Of a stretch of DNA of 64,000 nucleotides, positions 1 through 7,849 are shown piece after piece; positions within the stretch are counted from its first letter, which is position 1, and every line of letters begins with the position of its first letter. The notes under the pieces were generated by a model. That model made no database searches, was not told the origin of the DNA, and saw only the letters and a list, made by a program, of their open reading frames with translations. This DNA is from CAWUJT01 sp963922715 (lineage in GTDB: Bacteria; Pseudomonadota; Alphaproteobacteria; Rhodobacterales; Rhodobacteraceae). Location: the NCBI GenBank assembly GCA_963922715.1, contig CAWUJT010000002.1, positions 7,512 to 71,511 of the forward strand, in the 5' to 3' direction. The position numbers were made by a program, and so were the translations under genes.

Positions 1-134
1 ACACGATTGTTCATAGTGCCGCCGAATTGTGGATGGGGATGCAAAACAATCGCAAGCGGTGCATCCTTGGTTTTTTGCGGGTGGTATCGCCCTTCAAGTC
101 GACCGTCAGGACCAGGAAAAATTACTTCAGGCAT
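1..134 (-). CDS. Alpha/beta hydrolase, N-terminal fragment (cut by window edge)
   Basis: Reading leftward from an ATG at 134, the frame stays open to the window edge (44 codons) and begins MPEVIFPGPDGRLEGRY, followed by AIVLHPHPQFGGTMNN. The HPHPxxGG(T/S)MxN stretch is typical of a family of bacterial alpha/beta hydrolases where it forms the strand-loop around the oxyanion hole. The catalytic Ser, Asp and His lie outside the window. A GAGG stretch sits about 10 bases upstream of the ATG. The gene is divergent from iscR, with 143 bases between the starts; a hydrolase in this position next to iscR is common in Rhodobacterales as I recall. The substrate is unknown. Confidence 0.75.
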   Translation of the reverse strand, partial: MPEVIFPGPDGRLEGRYHPQKTKDAPLAIVLHPHPQFGGTMNNR

Positions 135-277
135 AGGTGCCGTGCCTCATTTGTATTCTGCGCTTTTGGTTGACCCGCAAGCTGGGACATTTTACGTCAG
201 GCAAAACCAGCAAATGCCAGAAAGCCTGAGAGGCAACTAAGCATTTATATGCCCAGCGTCAACGCCAAGGAGAGGTG
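135..277 (+). promoter_or_regulatory. iscR upstream region with an inverted repeat
   Basis: This divergent intergenic region must hold the suf promoter. TTGACC at 170-175 is a possible -35. The arms TCAGGC (197-202) and GCCTGA (224-229) form an inverted repeat with a 21-base spacer. I found no CTGA-N9-TCAG iron box. AAGGAGAGG at 268-276 is the iscR ribosome binding site. The promoter and operator assignments are inference only. Confidence 0.3.
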
Positions 278-736
278 ATGAAACTCAGTACCAAAGGCCG
301 CTATGCCATGGTTGCCCTGACCGATCTTGCCTTATTAAAAGATGGGGAGGTGGCGGCACTCGTTGATATTTCTGCCCGTCAACATATTTCGCAACCCTAT
401 CTTGAACAGCTTTTTGTGAAATTACGGCGTGCGGGTCTTGTGGCCTCTGTACGCGGACCTGGTGGGGGATACAAGCTGGCGAAAAGCGCCTCTGACATTC
501 GTGTCTCGGATATTTTGACAGCGGTGGACGAGAGTGTGAACGCGCTACAGACAGGCGCCGGGGCCTCGGGCGGTGTCTCAGGCAGCCGGGCGCAAAGTTT
601 GACCAACCGCTTGTGGGAAAGCTTGTCCGCCCATGTCTATGTCTTCCTGCATCAAACGCGGCTGTCGGATGTGGTGGACAATGCCCTGACCCCATGTCCC
701 GCTGTGCCGTCACTGTTTCAAGTGGTGGACGAATGA
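278..736 (+). CDS. iscR: IscR-like Rrf2-family transcriptional regulator
   Basis: Winged-helix Rrf2 regulator, 152 residues, first gene of the Fe-S assembly cluster and presumably its Fe-S-responsive repressor. The N-terminal half carries the family signature MKLSTKGRYAMVAL, ISQPYLEQLF and SVRGPGGGYKL. ATG 278 is chosen because AAGGAGAGG precedes it; GTG 275 is possible. In E. coli IscR three cysteines and a histidine after VDESVD bind a 2Fe-2S cluster. Here the equivalent stretch (NALQTGAGASGGVSGSRAQS, then LTNRLW) has no cysteine and Asn replaces the His. The only Cys is near residue 140, close to the C-terminus. Rhodobacter IscR proteins are known to be atypical in this way. The stop overlaps the next ATG (ATGA). 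Confidence 0.9.
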   Translation: MKLSTKGRYAMVALTDLALLKDGEVAALVDISARQHISQPYLEQLFVKLRRAGLVASVRGPGGGYKLAKSASDIRVSDILTAVDESVNALQTGAGASGGVSGSRAQSLTNRLWESLSAHVYVFLHQTRLSDVVDNALTPCPAVPSLFQVVDE

Positions 737-1902
737 AACGCATTTACCTCGATTATAACGCAACATCCCCCTTACGGCCTGAAGCGCGCGCCGCGATGAT
801 CGCTGCGATGGATGCAGTGGGCAACCCGTCCTCTGTCCATACCGAGGGGCGCGCGGCAAAGGCGATTGTGGAAAAGGCCCGCGGGCAAGTGGCTGATCTC
901 ATTGGGTGTGACACCTCAGAGGTCGTCTTTACAAGTGGCGCGACCGAGGCGGCGGCGATTGTATCGGTCCAACCCTATGACACATTGATTTACTCTGATG
1001 CGGAACATGATGCGCTTCATGCACTCTCTTCAAAGACAACATGGCAGAAAAAAGTGCTTCCATTGCAACGGGATGGCCAGATTGATCTTTATGCATTGGT
1101 AGACACGTTAAAGTGCGTCGAAGGCCGTGCGCTTCTTGTTGTACAAGCCGCAAACAGTGAGACGGGTGTCTTGCAAAATTTAGGAGAAATCATGCGGTTT
1201 GTGCGACAATTTAAGCTCGACACATTTGTTGATGTCACACAAGTAATCGGAAAGCTCAATCTGCGGGAATATTCTACTTTGAATTGGAGGACAGAGCAGC
1301 CAACTTACTGCTGTTTTTCAGCGCATAAATTTGGTGGCCCGACTGGTGTTGGTGCTCTTATCATTCGTGGAGGCACAGACCTACATCCCATTCTTTTGGG
1401 TGGCGGACAAGAAATGAATCGCCGTTCGGGAACTCAGAATGTACTGGGCATAGCTGGATTTGGAGCGATGGCTGAGGCAATTCCCAAAATTCTTGGATTT
1501 TATGATGACAACAGCGCATGGTGGTCTCAAGATAATCTTAGAAACATTCTAGAAAAAACTCTTGAGGATTGCGAAAACAAGACTATTTTTGTCGGGAAAG
1601 ATAGTGAACGCTTGCCCAACACATCGTGCATCATGACACCAGGCTGGAAAGGGGAAACCCAAGTGATGGCGCTCGATCTGGCAGGTTTTGCGGTCAGTGC
1701 AGGATCTGCCTGTTCAAGCGGCAAGGTGACATCAAGCCGTGTGCTCAAGGCGATGGGCTATAGTGAGGAAGAGGCGGGCTCGGCCATTCGGGTCAGCTTG
1801 GGGCCAGAGACAACAGAAGACGAGGTGGCGCAGTTTTGCGAGACCTTCATAGACCTGAGAGAGAAACATTGGCAGCGCAGTGCGCGCCTACAAGGAGAGT
1901 AA
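733..1902 (+). CDS. NifS/IscS-type cysteine desulfurase
   Basis: Class V aminotransferase-fold PLP enzyme, 389 residues, releasing sulfur from cysteine as an enzyme persulfide for Fe-S assembly. Visible motifs are the N-terminal IYLDYNATSP, EHDALH, the PLP lysine in FSAHKFGG (K199) and the active-site loop VSAGSACSSGK (C327). The longer upstream open frame is ignored, because ATG 733 overlaps the iscR stop and gives the family's standard N-terminus. It is the first of two desulfurases in the cluster (sufS at 7850). Base composition is uneven: by hand count 781-840 has 39 G+C of 60 but 1501-1560 only 21 of 60, with a return to about 57% at 1681-1740. This suggests a mosaic gene. Confidence 0.9.
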   Translation: MKRIYLDYNATSPLRPEARAAMIAAMDAVGNPSSVHTEGRAAKAIVEKARGQVADLIGCDTSEVVFTSGATEAAAIVSVQPYDTLIYSDAEHDALHALSSKTTWQKKVLPLQRDGQIDLYALVDTLKCVEGRALLVVQAANSETGVLQNLGEIMRFVRQFKLDTFVDVTQVIGKLNLREYSTLNWRTEQPTYCCFSAHKFGGPTGVGALIIRGGTDLHPILLGGGQEMNRRSGTQNVLGIAGFGAMAEAIPKILGFYDDNSAWWSQDNLRNILEKTLEDCENKTIFVGKDSERLPNTSCIMTPGWKGETQVMALDLAGFAVSAGSACSSGKVTSSRVLKAMGYSEEEAGSAIRVSLGPETTEDEVAQFCETFIDLREKHWQRSARLQGE

Positions 1903-1903
1903 G

Positions 1904-3412
1904 ATGGCAGCAATAAGTGACACCATCGTGAAAGACGGCGTTGATCAAGAAACGGTGGATGCCGTCAAAAACTTAGGCACCTACAAATACGGCTGGGAAA
2001 CTGAGATTGAGATGGAATATGCGCCAAAGGGGCTCAGCGAAGATATTGTGCGCCTGATCTCAGACAAAAACAAAGAACCCGAGTGGATGACTGAATGGCG
2101 TCTGGCCGCTTACAAGCGTTGGGTGGAACTGAAAGAGCCCAAGTGGGCGATGGTGGACTATCCAGAAATCGACTTTCAGGATCAATACTACTACGCGCGG
2201 CCCAAAAGCATGGTGGAAAAACCAAAATCCCTGGATGAGGTCGATCCAAAACTTTTGGAAACTTATACGAAACTCGGCATTCCCTTGAAGGAACAGGCCC
2301 TGCTGGCCGGGGTTGAAATGCCCGAGGAAGAGCGCAAAGTCGCCGTCGATGCGGTGTTTGATAGCGTGTCCGTCGGCACGACCTTCCAGAAGGAGCTTGA
2401 AAAAGCAGGGGTGATTTTCTGCTCCATCTCTGAGGCGATTGAAAACCACCCTGATCTGGTGAAAAAGTATCTTGGCTCTGTCGTGCCGGTGTCTGACAAT
2501 TATTACGCCACGCTGAATTCAGCCGTGTTTTCCGATGGCTCATTCGTCTATGTGCCCCCTGGGGTGCGTTGCCCGATGGAGCTCAGCACCTACTTTCGGA
2601 TCAACGCCGAAAACACTGGCCAATTCGAGCGCACGCTGATCATCGCCGACAAAGGCTCTTACGTTAGCTATCTGGAGGGCTGCACCGCGCCCCAGCGCGA
2701 CACGGCACAGCTTCACGCTGCTGTGGTGGAGATCGTGATTGAAGAAGACGCAGAAGTGAAATATTCCACTGTGCAGAATTGGTTTCCTGGCGATGAGGCA
2801 GGCAAAGGTGGCATCTACAATTTTGTCACCAAACGTGCTGATTGCCGCGGGGATCGGGCCAAAGTGATGTGGACGCAAGTGGAGACCGGCTCTGCGGTGA
2901 CGTGGAAATATCCCTCTTGCATTTTGCGCGGCAATGACAGCCAAGGCGAGTTCTATTCCATCGCCATCACCAACAATTATCAGCAAGCCGATACCGGCAC
3001 CAAGATGATCCACTTGGGGGCAAACACGAAGTCTCGCATTGTGTCCAAAGGCATCAGCGCAGGCCAGGCGCAAAACACCTATCGTGGGCTGGTGACAATG
3101 CATCCCAAGGCCAAGTACAGCCGCAATTACACCCAATGCGACAGCCTTCTTATCGGCGACAAATGCGGCGCCCATACGGTGCCCTACATTGAGGTGAAAA
3201 ACCAAAGCTCCCGGGTGGAGCATGAAGCCACGACCTCCAAGGTGGACGACGATCAACTGTTTTATTGCCGTCAACGCGGTATGGATGAGGAAGAAGCGGT
3301 GGCTCTGGTGGTCAACGGTTTTTGCAAAGAGGTGCTACAAGCCCTGCCGATGGAGTTCGCCATGGAAGCGCAACAACTCGTGGCGATTTCGCTAGAGGGA
3401 AGTGTGGGTTAA
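1904..3412 (+). CDS. sufB: Fe-S cluster assembly scaffold protein SufB
   Basis: SufB, 502 residues, forms the SufBCD scaffold on which Fe-S clusters are built in the cytoplasm. The sequence shows SufB hallmarks: FSDGSFVYVPPGVRCPMEL, EGCTAPQRD, KYSTVQNWFPGD, then SKGISAGQAQNTYRGLV and SRVEHEATTSKVDDDQ near the C-terminus. Length is normal for the family. Start ATG 1904 follows AAGGAGAG by a few bases; an upstream in-frame GTG would overlap the desulfurase gene and is not preferred. It is cotranscribed with iscR and the desulfurase. Three small genes separate it from sufC and sufD. Confidence 0.96.
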   Translation: MAAISDTIVKDGVDQETVDAVKNLGTYKYGWETEIEMEYAPKGLSEDIVRLISDKNKEPEWMTEWRLAAYKRWVELKEPKWAMVDYPEIDFQDQYYYARPKSMVEKPKSLDEVDPKLLETYTKLGIPLKEQALLAGVEMPEEERKVAVDAVFDSVSVGTTFQKELEKAGVIFCSISEAIENHPDLVKKYLGSVVPVSDNYYATLNSAVFSDGSFVYVPPGVRCPMELSTYFRINAENTGQFERTLIIADKGSYVSYLEGCTAPQRDTAQLHAAVVEIVIEEDAEVKYSTVQNWFPGDEAGKGGIYNFVTKRADCRGDRAKVMWTQVETGSAVTWKYPSCILRGNDSQGEFYSIAITNNYQQADTGTKMIHLGANTKSRIVSKGISAGQAQNTYRGLVTMHPKAKYSRNYTQCDSLLIGDKCGAHTVPYIEVKNQSSRVEHEATTSKVDDDQLFYCRQRGMDEEEAVALVVNGFCKEVLQALPMEFAMEAQQLVAISLEGSVG

Positions 3413-3444
3413 TTCTATGAAGGATACTAAATAAGAGTTTCGTG

Positions 3445-3684
3445 ATGACAGATGAAAAAACAACCGATTTGATTTTAGAACATCTCAAGCGCTGTCAAGC
3501 ACAGTTGACCCGTGTCGAAGAGCGTATGCACAATATCCAAAATGACATGCGTGCTATAAAACAGCATATGTCGGCTTTCATGACGTCGGAAGCCAATCAA
3601 GATACCGAGGTTGCAAGCGTCAAACTCCAGTTGGAGCGGATTGAGCGGCGGTTGGAATTGCGGGATTCGTTATATGATGACTGA
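3445..3684 (+). CDS. Small coiled-coil protein of unknown function
   Basis: 79-residue, highly charged protein, mostly predicted helix, with hydrophobic positions spaced as in a coiled coil (for example LEHLKRCQAQLTRVEERM and VKLQLERIERRLELRDSL). It has no membrane segment or cysteine pair beyond a single Cys. ATG 3445 is preferred to GTG 3442; the ribosome binding site is weak. It lies 32 bases after sufB in the same direction. Similar short coiled-coil proteins occur in other Rhodobacterales, but I know of no function. A short hairpin (CTGTT-CTAA-AACAG, 3687-3700) follows it, without a T tract. Confidence 0.7.
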   Translation: MTDEKTTDLILEHLKRCQAQLTRVEERMHNIQNDMRAIKQHMSAFMTSEANQDTEVASVKLQLERIERRLELRDSLYDD

Positions 3685-3794
3685 AACTGTTCTAAAACAG
3701 AAAATGAGCTTGCAGGAAGTGCCGTAAACATTCGAAATATTATCCAGATTAGTAGAAGAAGATTACACTAAAGATCAATCAGAGGATTAGCATT

Positions 3795-4106
3795 ATGATC
3801 ACAACAACCACCCCCGCCGTTGAAGGCAAAACCATCACCAACTACCACGGCATTGTCGTGGGTGAGGCCATCCTGGGCGCCAATGTGTTCCGCGATATTT
3901 TCGCCGGCATCACAGACATTATCGGTGGCCGATCAAGCGCTTATGAGGCCTCATTAGGCGAAGCGCGCGAGACGGCCTTGCGTGAATTGGAAGAGCGCGC
4001 GCGCGCCAAGGGGGCCAATGCCGTTGTCGGCGTTGATCTCGATTATGAGGTGATCAACAATATGCTGATGGTCTCAGCCTCTGGCACGGCGGTGACCATT
4101 CAGTGA
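3795..4106 (+). CDS. YbjQ/UPF0145 family protein (DUF74)
   Basis: 103-residue protein of the YbjQ family, a pentameric fold sometimes called a heavy-metal-binding domain, with no firm function. Recognised by the beginning GKTITNYHGIVVGEAILGAN, the RSSAYEASLGEARETAL segment and the end KGANAVVGVDLDYEV plus MLMVSASGTAV. Length is normal. The ATG is preceded by AGAGGATTAGCATT. It is a passenger inside the suf cluster. Its stop overlaps the start of the next gene (GTGA), implying translational coupling. Confidence 0.85.
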   Translation: MITTTTPAVEGKTITNYHGIVVGEAILGANVFRDIFAGITDIIGGRSSAYEASLGEARETALRELEERARAKGANAVVGVDLDYEVINNMLMVSASGTAVTIQ

Positions 4107-4708
4107 CAGTTGATGTGAGCACACCCTCTCTTCCTGCCTTGACGTTTCCGGCAGAGGAAGCGTCCTATGTTCTTTCTGCCTACAAACAGGCAGAGGTCGT
4201 GTTGGAATATGGGTCTGGAGGGTCAACGCTGATGGCGATGGACATTGGTGTGTCCCATGTAATGTCGGTGGAAAGTGATCCTGCGTGGGCCGAGAAGATG
4301 CGTCAGCACATCACTGATCATTCCAGTAATACACAGGTTGATCTATTACATGTTGATATAGGCCCCACCAAAAAGTGGGGCAGACCTGCCGATCGTATGG
4401 GGTGGCCCCGATATCATCGCTATCCGACAGCCGTTTGGGACGCTGATTTTTTCAGACAACCGGATCTTGTCCTGATCGATGGACGTTTCCGCCCGGGATG
4501 TTTGCTGACCGTTCTGCTGCGCACCAAAGCGCCTGTCAAAGTCATCTTTGACGATTACGTGGGCCGCCCCATATATGCGCAACATGTAGAACATTTCATC
4601 CAACCGTCTGGCATCATAGGCCGTGCCGCTTTGTTTGATGTGGTGCCTAGCGCACTTCAGCCGCAAGACCTGACACGGTTTTTGGCAGCTTACGCATGTG
4701 TTGACTAA
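4103..4708 (+). CDS. Class I SAM-dependent methyltransferase-like protein
   Basis: 201-residue soluble protein. VVLEYGSGGSTLMAMD resembles the glycine-rich SAM-binding loop (motif I) of Rossmann methyltransferases, and MSVESDPAWAEKM the acidic strand-2 end that binds ribose. PDLVLIDGRFRPGCL resembles the later D-x-V-F-I-D-G strand seen in small methyltransferases of this kind. The substrate cannot be told. GTG 4103 is used because it overlaps the preceding stop. It sits in the suf cluster between ybjQ-like and sufC genes; a role in Fe-S assembly is not established. Confidence 0.6.
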   Translation: MTVDVSTPSLPALTFPAEEASYVLSAYKQAEVVLEYGSGGSTLMAMDIGVSHVMSVESDPAWAEKMRQHITDHSSNTQVDLLHVDIGPTKKWGRPADRMGWPRYHRYPTAVWDADFFRQPDLVLIDGRFRPGCLLTVLLRTKAPVKVIFDDYVGRPIYAQHVEHFIQPSGIIGRAALFDVVPSALQPQDLTRFLAAYACVD

Positions 4709-4723
4709 TAAAACGAGGATAAT

Positions 4724-5482
4724 ATGCTTGAAATCAAAAATTTACACGTCAAACTTGAAGAAGAAGATAAAGATATCCTCAAAGGCGTTGATCTAAAAAT
4801 CAAGGCAGGCGCTGTCCATGCCATTATGGGCCCGAATGGCTCGGGCAAGTCTACGTTGTCCTATGTGCTGTCAGGCAAAGAGGGTTATGAGGTTACCGAG
4901 GGCAGCATGCAGCTTGAGGGAGCAGACCTTTTGGAGATGGAGCCGGAGGAGCGTGCAGCCGTCGGTCTGTTCTTGGCCTTTCAGTATCCTGTAGAGATCC
5001 CAGGTGTTGGCAACATGACATTTCTGCGGACGGCGGTGAATGCGCAACGCAAAGTCCGCGGGGAGGCAGAGTTATCCGCGGCGGAATTCCTCAAAGTTGT
5101 CCGGGAGCGCGCCAAAGCGCTTCGGATTGATGCGGATATGTTGAAGCGCCCCGTCAATGTTGGTTTCTCGGGCGGAGAGAAAAAGCGCAATGAAATTCTG
5201 CAGATGGCGATGCTGGAGCCCAAGATGTGTATCTTGGATGAAACAGACTCGGGCCTTGATGTGGATGCGATGAAGCTGGTGTCGGAGGGTGTAAATGCCT
5301 TACGATCAGAGGGGCGGAGTTTTCTGGTGATCACGCATTATCAACGTCTTTTGGATCATATCATACCTGATGTCGTGCATATCATGGCCGATGGTCGGAT
5401 CGTGAAAACAGGCGGCCCAGAACTCGCCCGTGAGGTCGAGCAAAACGGCTATGGTGATTTATTACAACACGAGGTGGCCTAA
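4724..5482 (+). CDS. sufC: Fe-S cluster assembly ATPase SufC
   Basis: Cytoplasmic ABC-type ATPase of the SufBCD complex, 252 residues, the usual length. Walker A is GPNGSGKST (residues 36-44), the signature is SGGEKKR (about 150-156, the SufC form of LSGGQ) and Walker B is CILDETDSGLDVDA. Its LAFQYPVEIPGV motif after the Q-loop is specific to SufC. The ATG follows ACGAGGATAAT. The stop TAA shares its last base with the sufD ATG. Confidence 0.97.
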   Translation: MLEIKNLHVKLEEEDKDILKGVDLKIKAGAVHAIMGPNGSGKSTLSYVLSGKEGYEVTEGSMQLEGADLLEMEPEERAAVGLFLAFQYPVEIPGVGNMTFLRTAVNAQRKVRGEAELSAAEFLKVVRERAKALRIDADMLKRPVNVGFSGGEKKRNEILQMAMLEPKMCILDETDSGLDVDAMKLVSEGVNALRSEGRSFLVITHYQRLLDHIIPDVVHIMADGRIVKTGGPELAREVEQNGYGDLLQHEVA

Positions 5483-6750
5483 TGTCCGCACATGCTGTAC
5501 CTGCTGATGCCCCCCCTTTGCTACAGCAGTTGAGTCTTTCAGGCTCTGGCGCGTCTTGGATCAAAGCCGCGCGTCAGTCGGCACGCGCGCGTCTGATGGC
5601 ACAAGGGTTGCCCTCTAAACGCGATGAGTATTGGAAGTTTACAGATCCCGCGCCGTTTCTAGCGAAGCCCGCCCCAGGGACTTTTGATCTCCAGACGGAA
5701 GGGCAGTATCAACCGGGACAGGGGATCACTTTACCTATTACGGGTGGTGTCTTTGATAATCCTACGACCGACGTTCCAGAAGGCATTGAATTTTTACCGC
5801 TGTCACAAGTCCAAGGGATGGATATTCACTGGAGCACAGAGCTGTTTGGCGTCTTGGAAAACCGCGGTCAAGCTGTGGTGCCCCGTCCCCTTGCGTCTTT
5901 GAATACAGCATTTGCCACAGAGGGCGCTGTTTTACGCGTCACCAAAGATGTCTCTGCGCCGATCGTTTTGCTCTACCAGCAGACAGAAGGTGGGCCTGAG
6001 CCGATATTGCATCATCTGATCCGGGTGGAGCCTGGGGCCAAGGTCACCCTTGTCGAAGTGGGGTGTGCAGGGGCGCGTTCGAATATCGTGATGGAGGTCG
6101 ATGTCGCGGATGGGGGCAGCTTTGATCATGTCCGCGTCCAAGAAAGTGATGCTTTGCATGTGACCCATAGTTTTGCCCGATTGGGGCAAGAGGCCTCTTA
6201 CAAAAGTTTCACACTTTCGGCCAAAGGTCAGATGACGCGTAATGAACATGTCGTGGAGTTCACCGGCGATCACGCCGTGGCCCATGTGGCGGGTGCTGTT
6301 TTGGCGGGGGGCGCGTTTCATCACGACGATACGGTGTTCATCACCCATGATGCTGCCCATTGTGAAAGCCGCCAAGTGTTCAAAAAGGTTCTTAAGGACA
6401 CAGCAACCGGCGTTTTCCAAGGCAAGATTTTGGTCAAACCTGATGCCCAAAAAACCGACGGCTATCAAATCAGTCAATCGTTGTTGTTGGATGATCAGGC
6501 GCAATTCCTCGCCAAGCCAGAGCTTGAAATTTACGCCGATGACGTGGCGTGTTCCCATGGCTCTACCACAGGCGCGCTTGATCCCGAGGCTTTGTTTTAT
6601 CTGTGCAGCCGTGGCGTTCCCAAACCTCTGGCGACCAATATGCTGGTGCTGAGTTTTCTAGCAGAAGCAGTGGCAGAGGTGGCGCAAGAGGACATGCGCC
6701 AAAGTCTTATGGACCATCTTGAACGCCTTCTGTCATCTGATGTGCGCTGA
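5482..6750 (+). CDS. sufD: Fe-S cluster assembly protein SufD
   Basis: SufD, 422 residues, partner of SufB and SufC in the scaffold complex. The N-terminal region has KRDEYWKFTDP. The C-terminal beta-helix contains EHVVEFTGDHAVAHVAGAVL, ATGVFQGKILVKPDAQKTDG and SQSLLLDDQAQFLAKPELEI, then DDVACSHGSTTG, where the conserved Cys-Ser-His is kept. It overlaps the sufC stop by one base. The next gene starts within its stop codon (TGATG), so the operon continues without a gap. Confidence 0.95.
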   Translation: MSAHAVPADAPPLLQQLSLSGSGASWIKAARQSARARLMAQGLPSKRDEYWKFTDPAPFLAKPAPGTFDLQTEGQYQPGQGITLPITGGVFDNPTTDVPEGIEFLPLSQVQGMDIHWSTELFGVLENRGQAVVPRPLASLNTAFATEGAVLRVTKDVSAPIVLLYQQTEGGPEPILHHLIRVEPGAKVTLVEVGCAGARSNIVMEVDVADGGSFDHVRVQESDALHVTHSFARLGQEASYKSFTLSAKGQMTRNEHVVEFTGDHAVAHVAGAVLAGGAFHHDDTVFITHDAAHCESRQVFKKVLKDTATGVFQGKILVKPDAQKTDGYQISQSLLLDDQAQFLAKPELEIYADDVACSHGSTTGALDPEALFYLCSRGVPKPLATNMLVLSFLAEAVAEVAQEDMRQSLMDHLERLLSSDVR

Positions 6751-7247
6751 TGCCCGTGAGCCATGACATCTTGCGCGCCTATGTGCGACCGCGCACTGTG
6801 ATGAAAGAACGCCTGTCACAAGGCCACCGCGAAGATGTGGCGCTGGCCTATCTGATGGGGGCTTGCGTGCTTATATTTGTGGCGCAATGGCCAAAGCTGC
6901 GCCGCGATGCGTATTTGGAAACCAGTGTTGACTTTCAATCGCTGATGGCGGCCAACCTTATGGCTTGGGTGATTGTCGCCCCTTTGCTGTTTTACGGGAT
7001 CGCGGCGACGTTTCATGTGATGACCCGTGTTTTCGGGGGACAGGGCACCTGGTACACATCCCGCCTGGCGCTGTTTTGGAGCCTGCTGGCGCTGTCACCG
7101 CTGATGCTGTTCCATGGGTTGTCGGCCGGGTTTATCGGGCCGTCCCCCGCGCTTACGTTTGTTTCTGCCCTTGTGGTTGCGGGGTTTGTGTGGCTTTGGG
7201 GGAATGCCATGATCGTCGCAGAAAAGGGTGTCTATCGCGATGCGTAA
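6750..7247 (+). CDS. YIP1-like integral membrane protein (first of pair)
   Basis: 165-residue protein with about four hydrophobic segments: roughly 28-45, 68-88, 107-128 and 133-155. The VFGGQGTWYTSRLALFWSLL stretch between helices 2 and 3 is like the YIP1 domain, and the downstream gene has the comparable FFGGQGLFADSLALVVWLQ at the same place. The two genes are therefore probably diverged paralogues acting together in the cytoplasmic membrane. Function is unknown. The start overlaps the sufD stop, and the end overlaps the next start by 8 bases. Confidence 0.75.
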   Translation: MPVSHDILRAYVRPRTVMKERLSQGHREDVALAYLMGACVLIFVAQWPKLRRDAYLETSVDFQSLMAANLMAWVIVAPLLFYGIAATFHVMTRVFGGQGTWYTSRLALFWSLLALSPLMLFHGLSAGFIGPSPALTFVSALVVAGFVWLWGNAMIVAEKGVYRDA

Positions 7248-7848
7248 CCAGACTATTGATCTTGTTGGTTTATTCATGCTGACGTTGCAATCCCCCCGCC
7301 AAGGGGGCGAAGCGGTCTTAAAGCTCAATTTGTCCCAAAGTGTGCTGTGGCAAGCGCTGATGCTTGTCTCGATCATTCCAGCGATTTTGCTTTTTGTGTC
7401 GCAGGCCTTGGTCGAACCGGATCAGGCGTTGGATGAGCTGACCGTGCCGCTCCTTGAACACCCTGTTTTGTTTGCGGTTACACAATTTATGATTGCGGCG
7501 GGAATGGTGGCCGCAATTCATTATGTTGGCCGTTTCTTCGGCGGGCAGGGTCTTTTTGCGGATTCTCTGGCTCTCGTGGTTTGGTTGCAAGCGATTATGA
7601 CCATGGTTCAAATCATCCAGTTTGTGCTTTTGGCTGCATCGCCACTTTTGTCTGTTTTGGTTGTATATGCCTCTGTGGTGCTTTTTTTTGTGCTGCTGAC
7701 CGCATTTGTGCAAACCATTCACGGGTTTCAATCCGCTGGGGCTGTGTTTGGCATGATCATTATGAGCATGATTGCTCTTTTGGTCATCCTGTCTTTGATT
7801 TTGAATATCTTTGGGATTGTTGAACCGATCCAAATGGGACCGATTTAA
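7240..7848 (+). CDS. YIP1-like integral membrane protein (second of pair)
   Basis: 202-residue, very hydrophobic protein with five likely helices (about 35-55, 72-96, 108-135, 138-158, 166-190). VGRFFGGQGLFADSLALVVW matches the motif in the preceding gene. ATG 7240 is chosen over GTG 7228 because it gives a short overlap with the previous gene. One base separates its stop from the sufS ATG. Membrane genes of this kind between sufD and sufS suggest a link to Fe-S assembly at the membrane, but that is inference from position alone. Confidence 0.75.
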   Translation: MRNQTIDLVGLFMLTLQSPRQGGEAVLKLNLSQSVLWQALMLVSIIPAILLFVSQALVEPDQALDELTVPLLEHPVLFAVTQFMIAAGMVAAIHYVGRFFGGQGLFADSLALVVWLQAIMTMVQIIQFVLLAASPLLSVLVVYASVVLFFVLLTAFVQTIHGFQSAGAVFGMIIMSMIALLVILSLILNIFGIVEPIQMGPI

Positions 7849-7849
7849 T

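Noticed and set aside
7..240. Plus-strand 77-codon frame at the window start
   Set aside because: It is the shadow of the minus-strand alpha/beta hydrolase, whose N-terminal motif reads well in the other direction.
2540..3274. 244-codon minus-strand frame
   Set aside because: It lies wholly inside sufB and has no family features; sufB motifs are intact on the plus strand.
5932..6558. 208-codon minus-strand frame
   Set aside because: Antisense shadow of sufD, with no ribosome site or recognisable motif.
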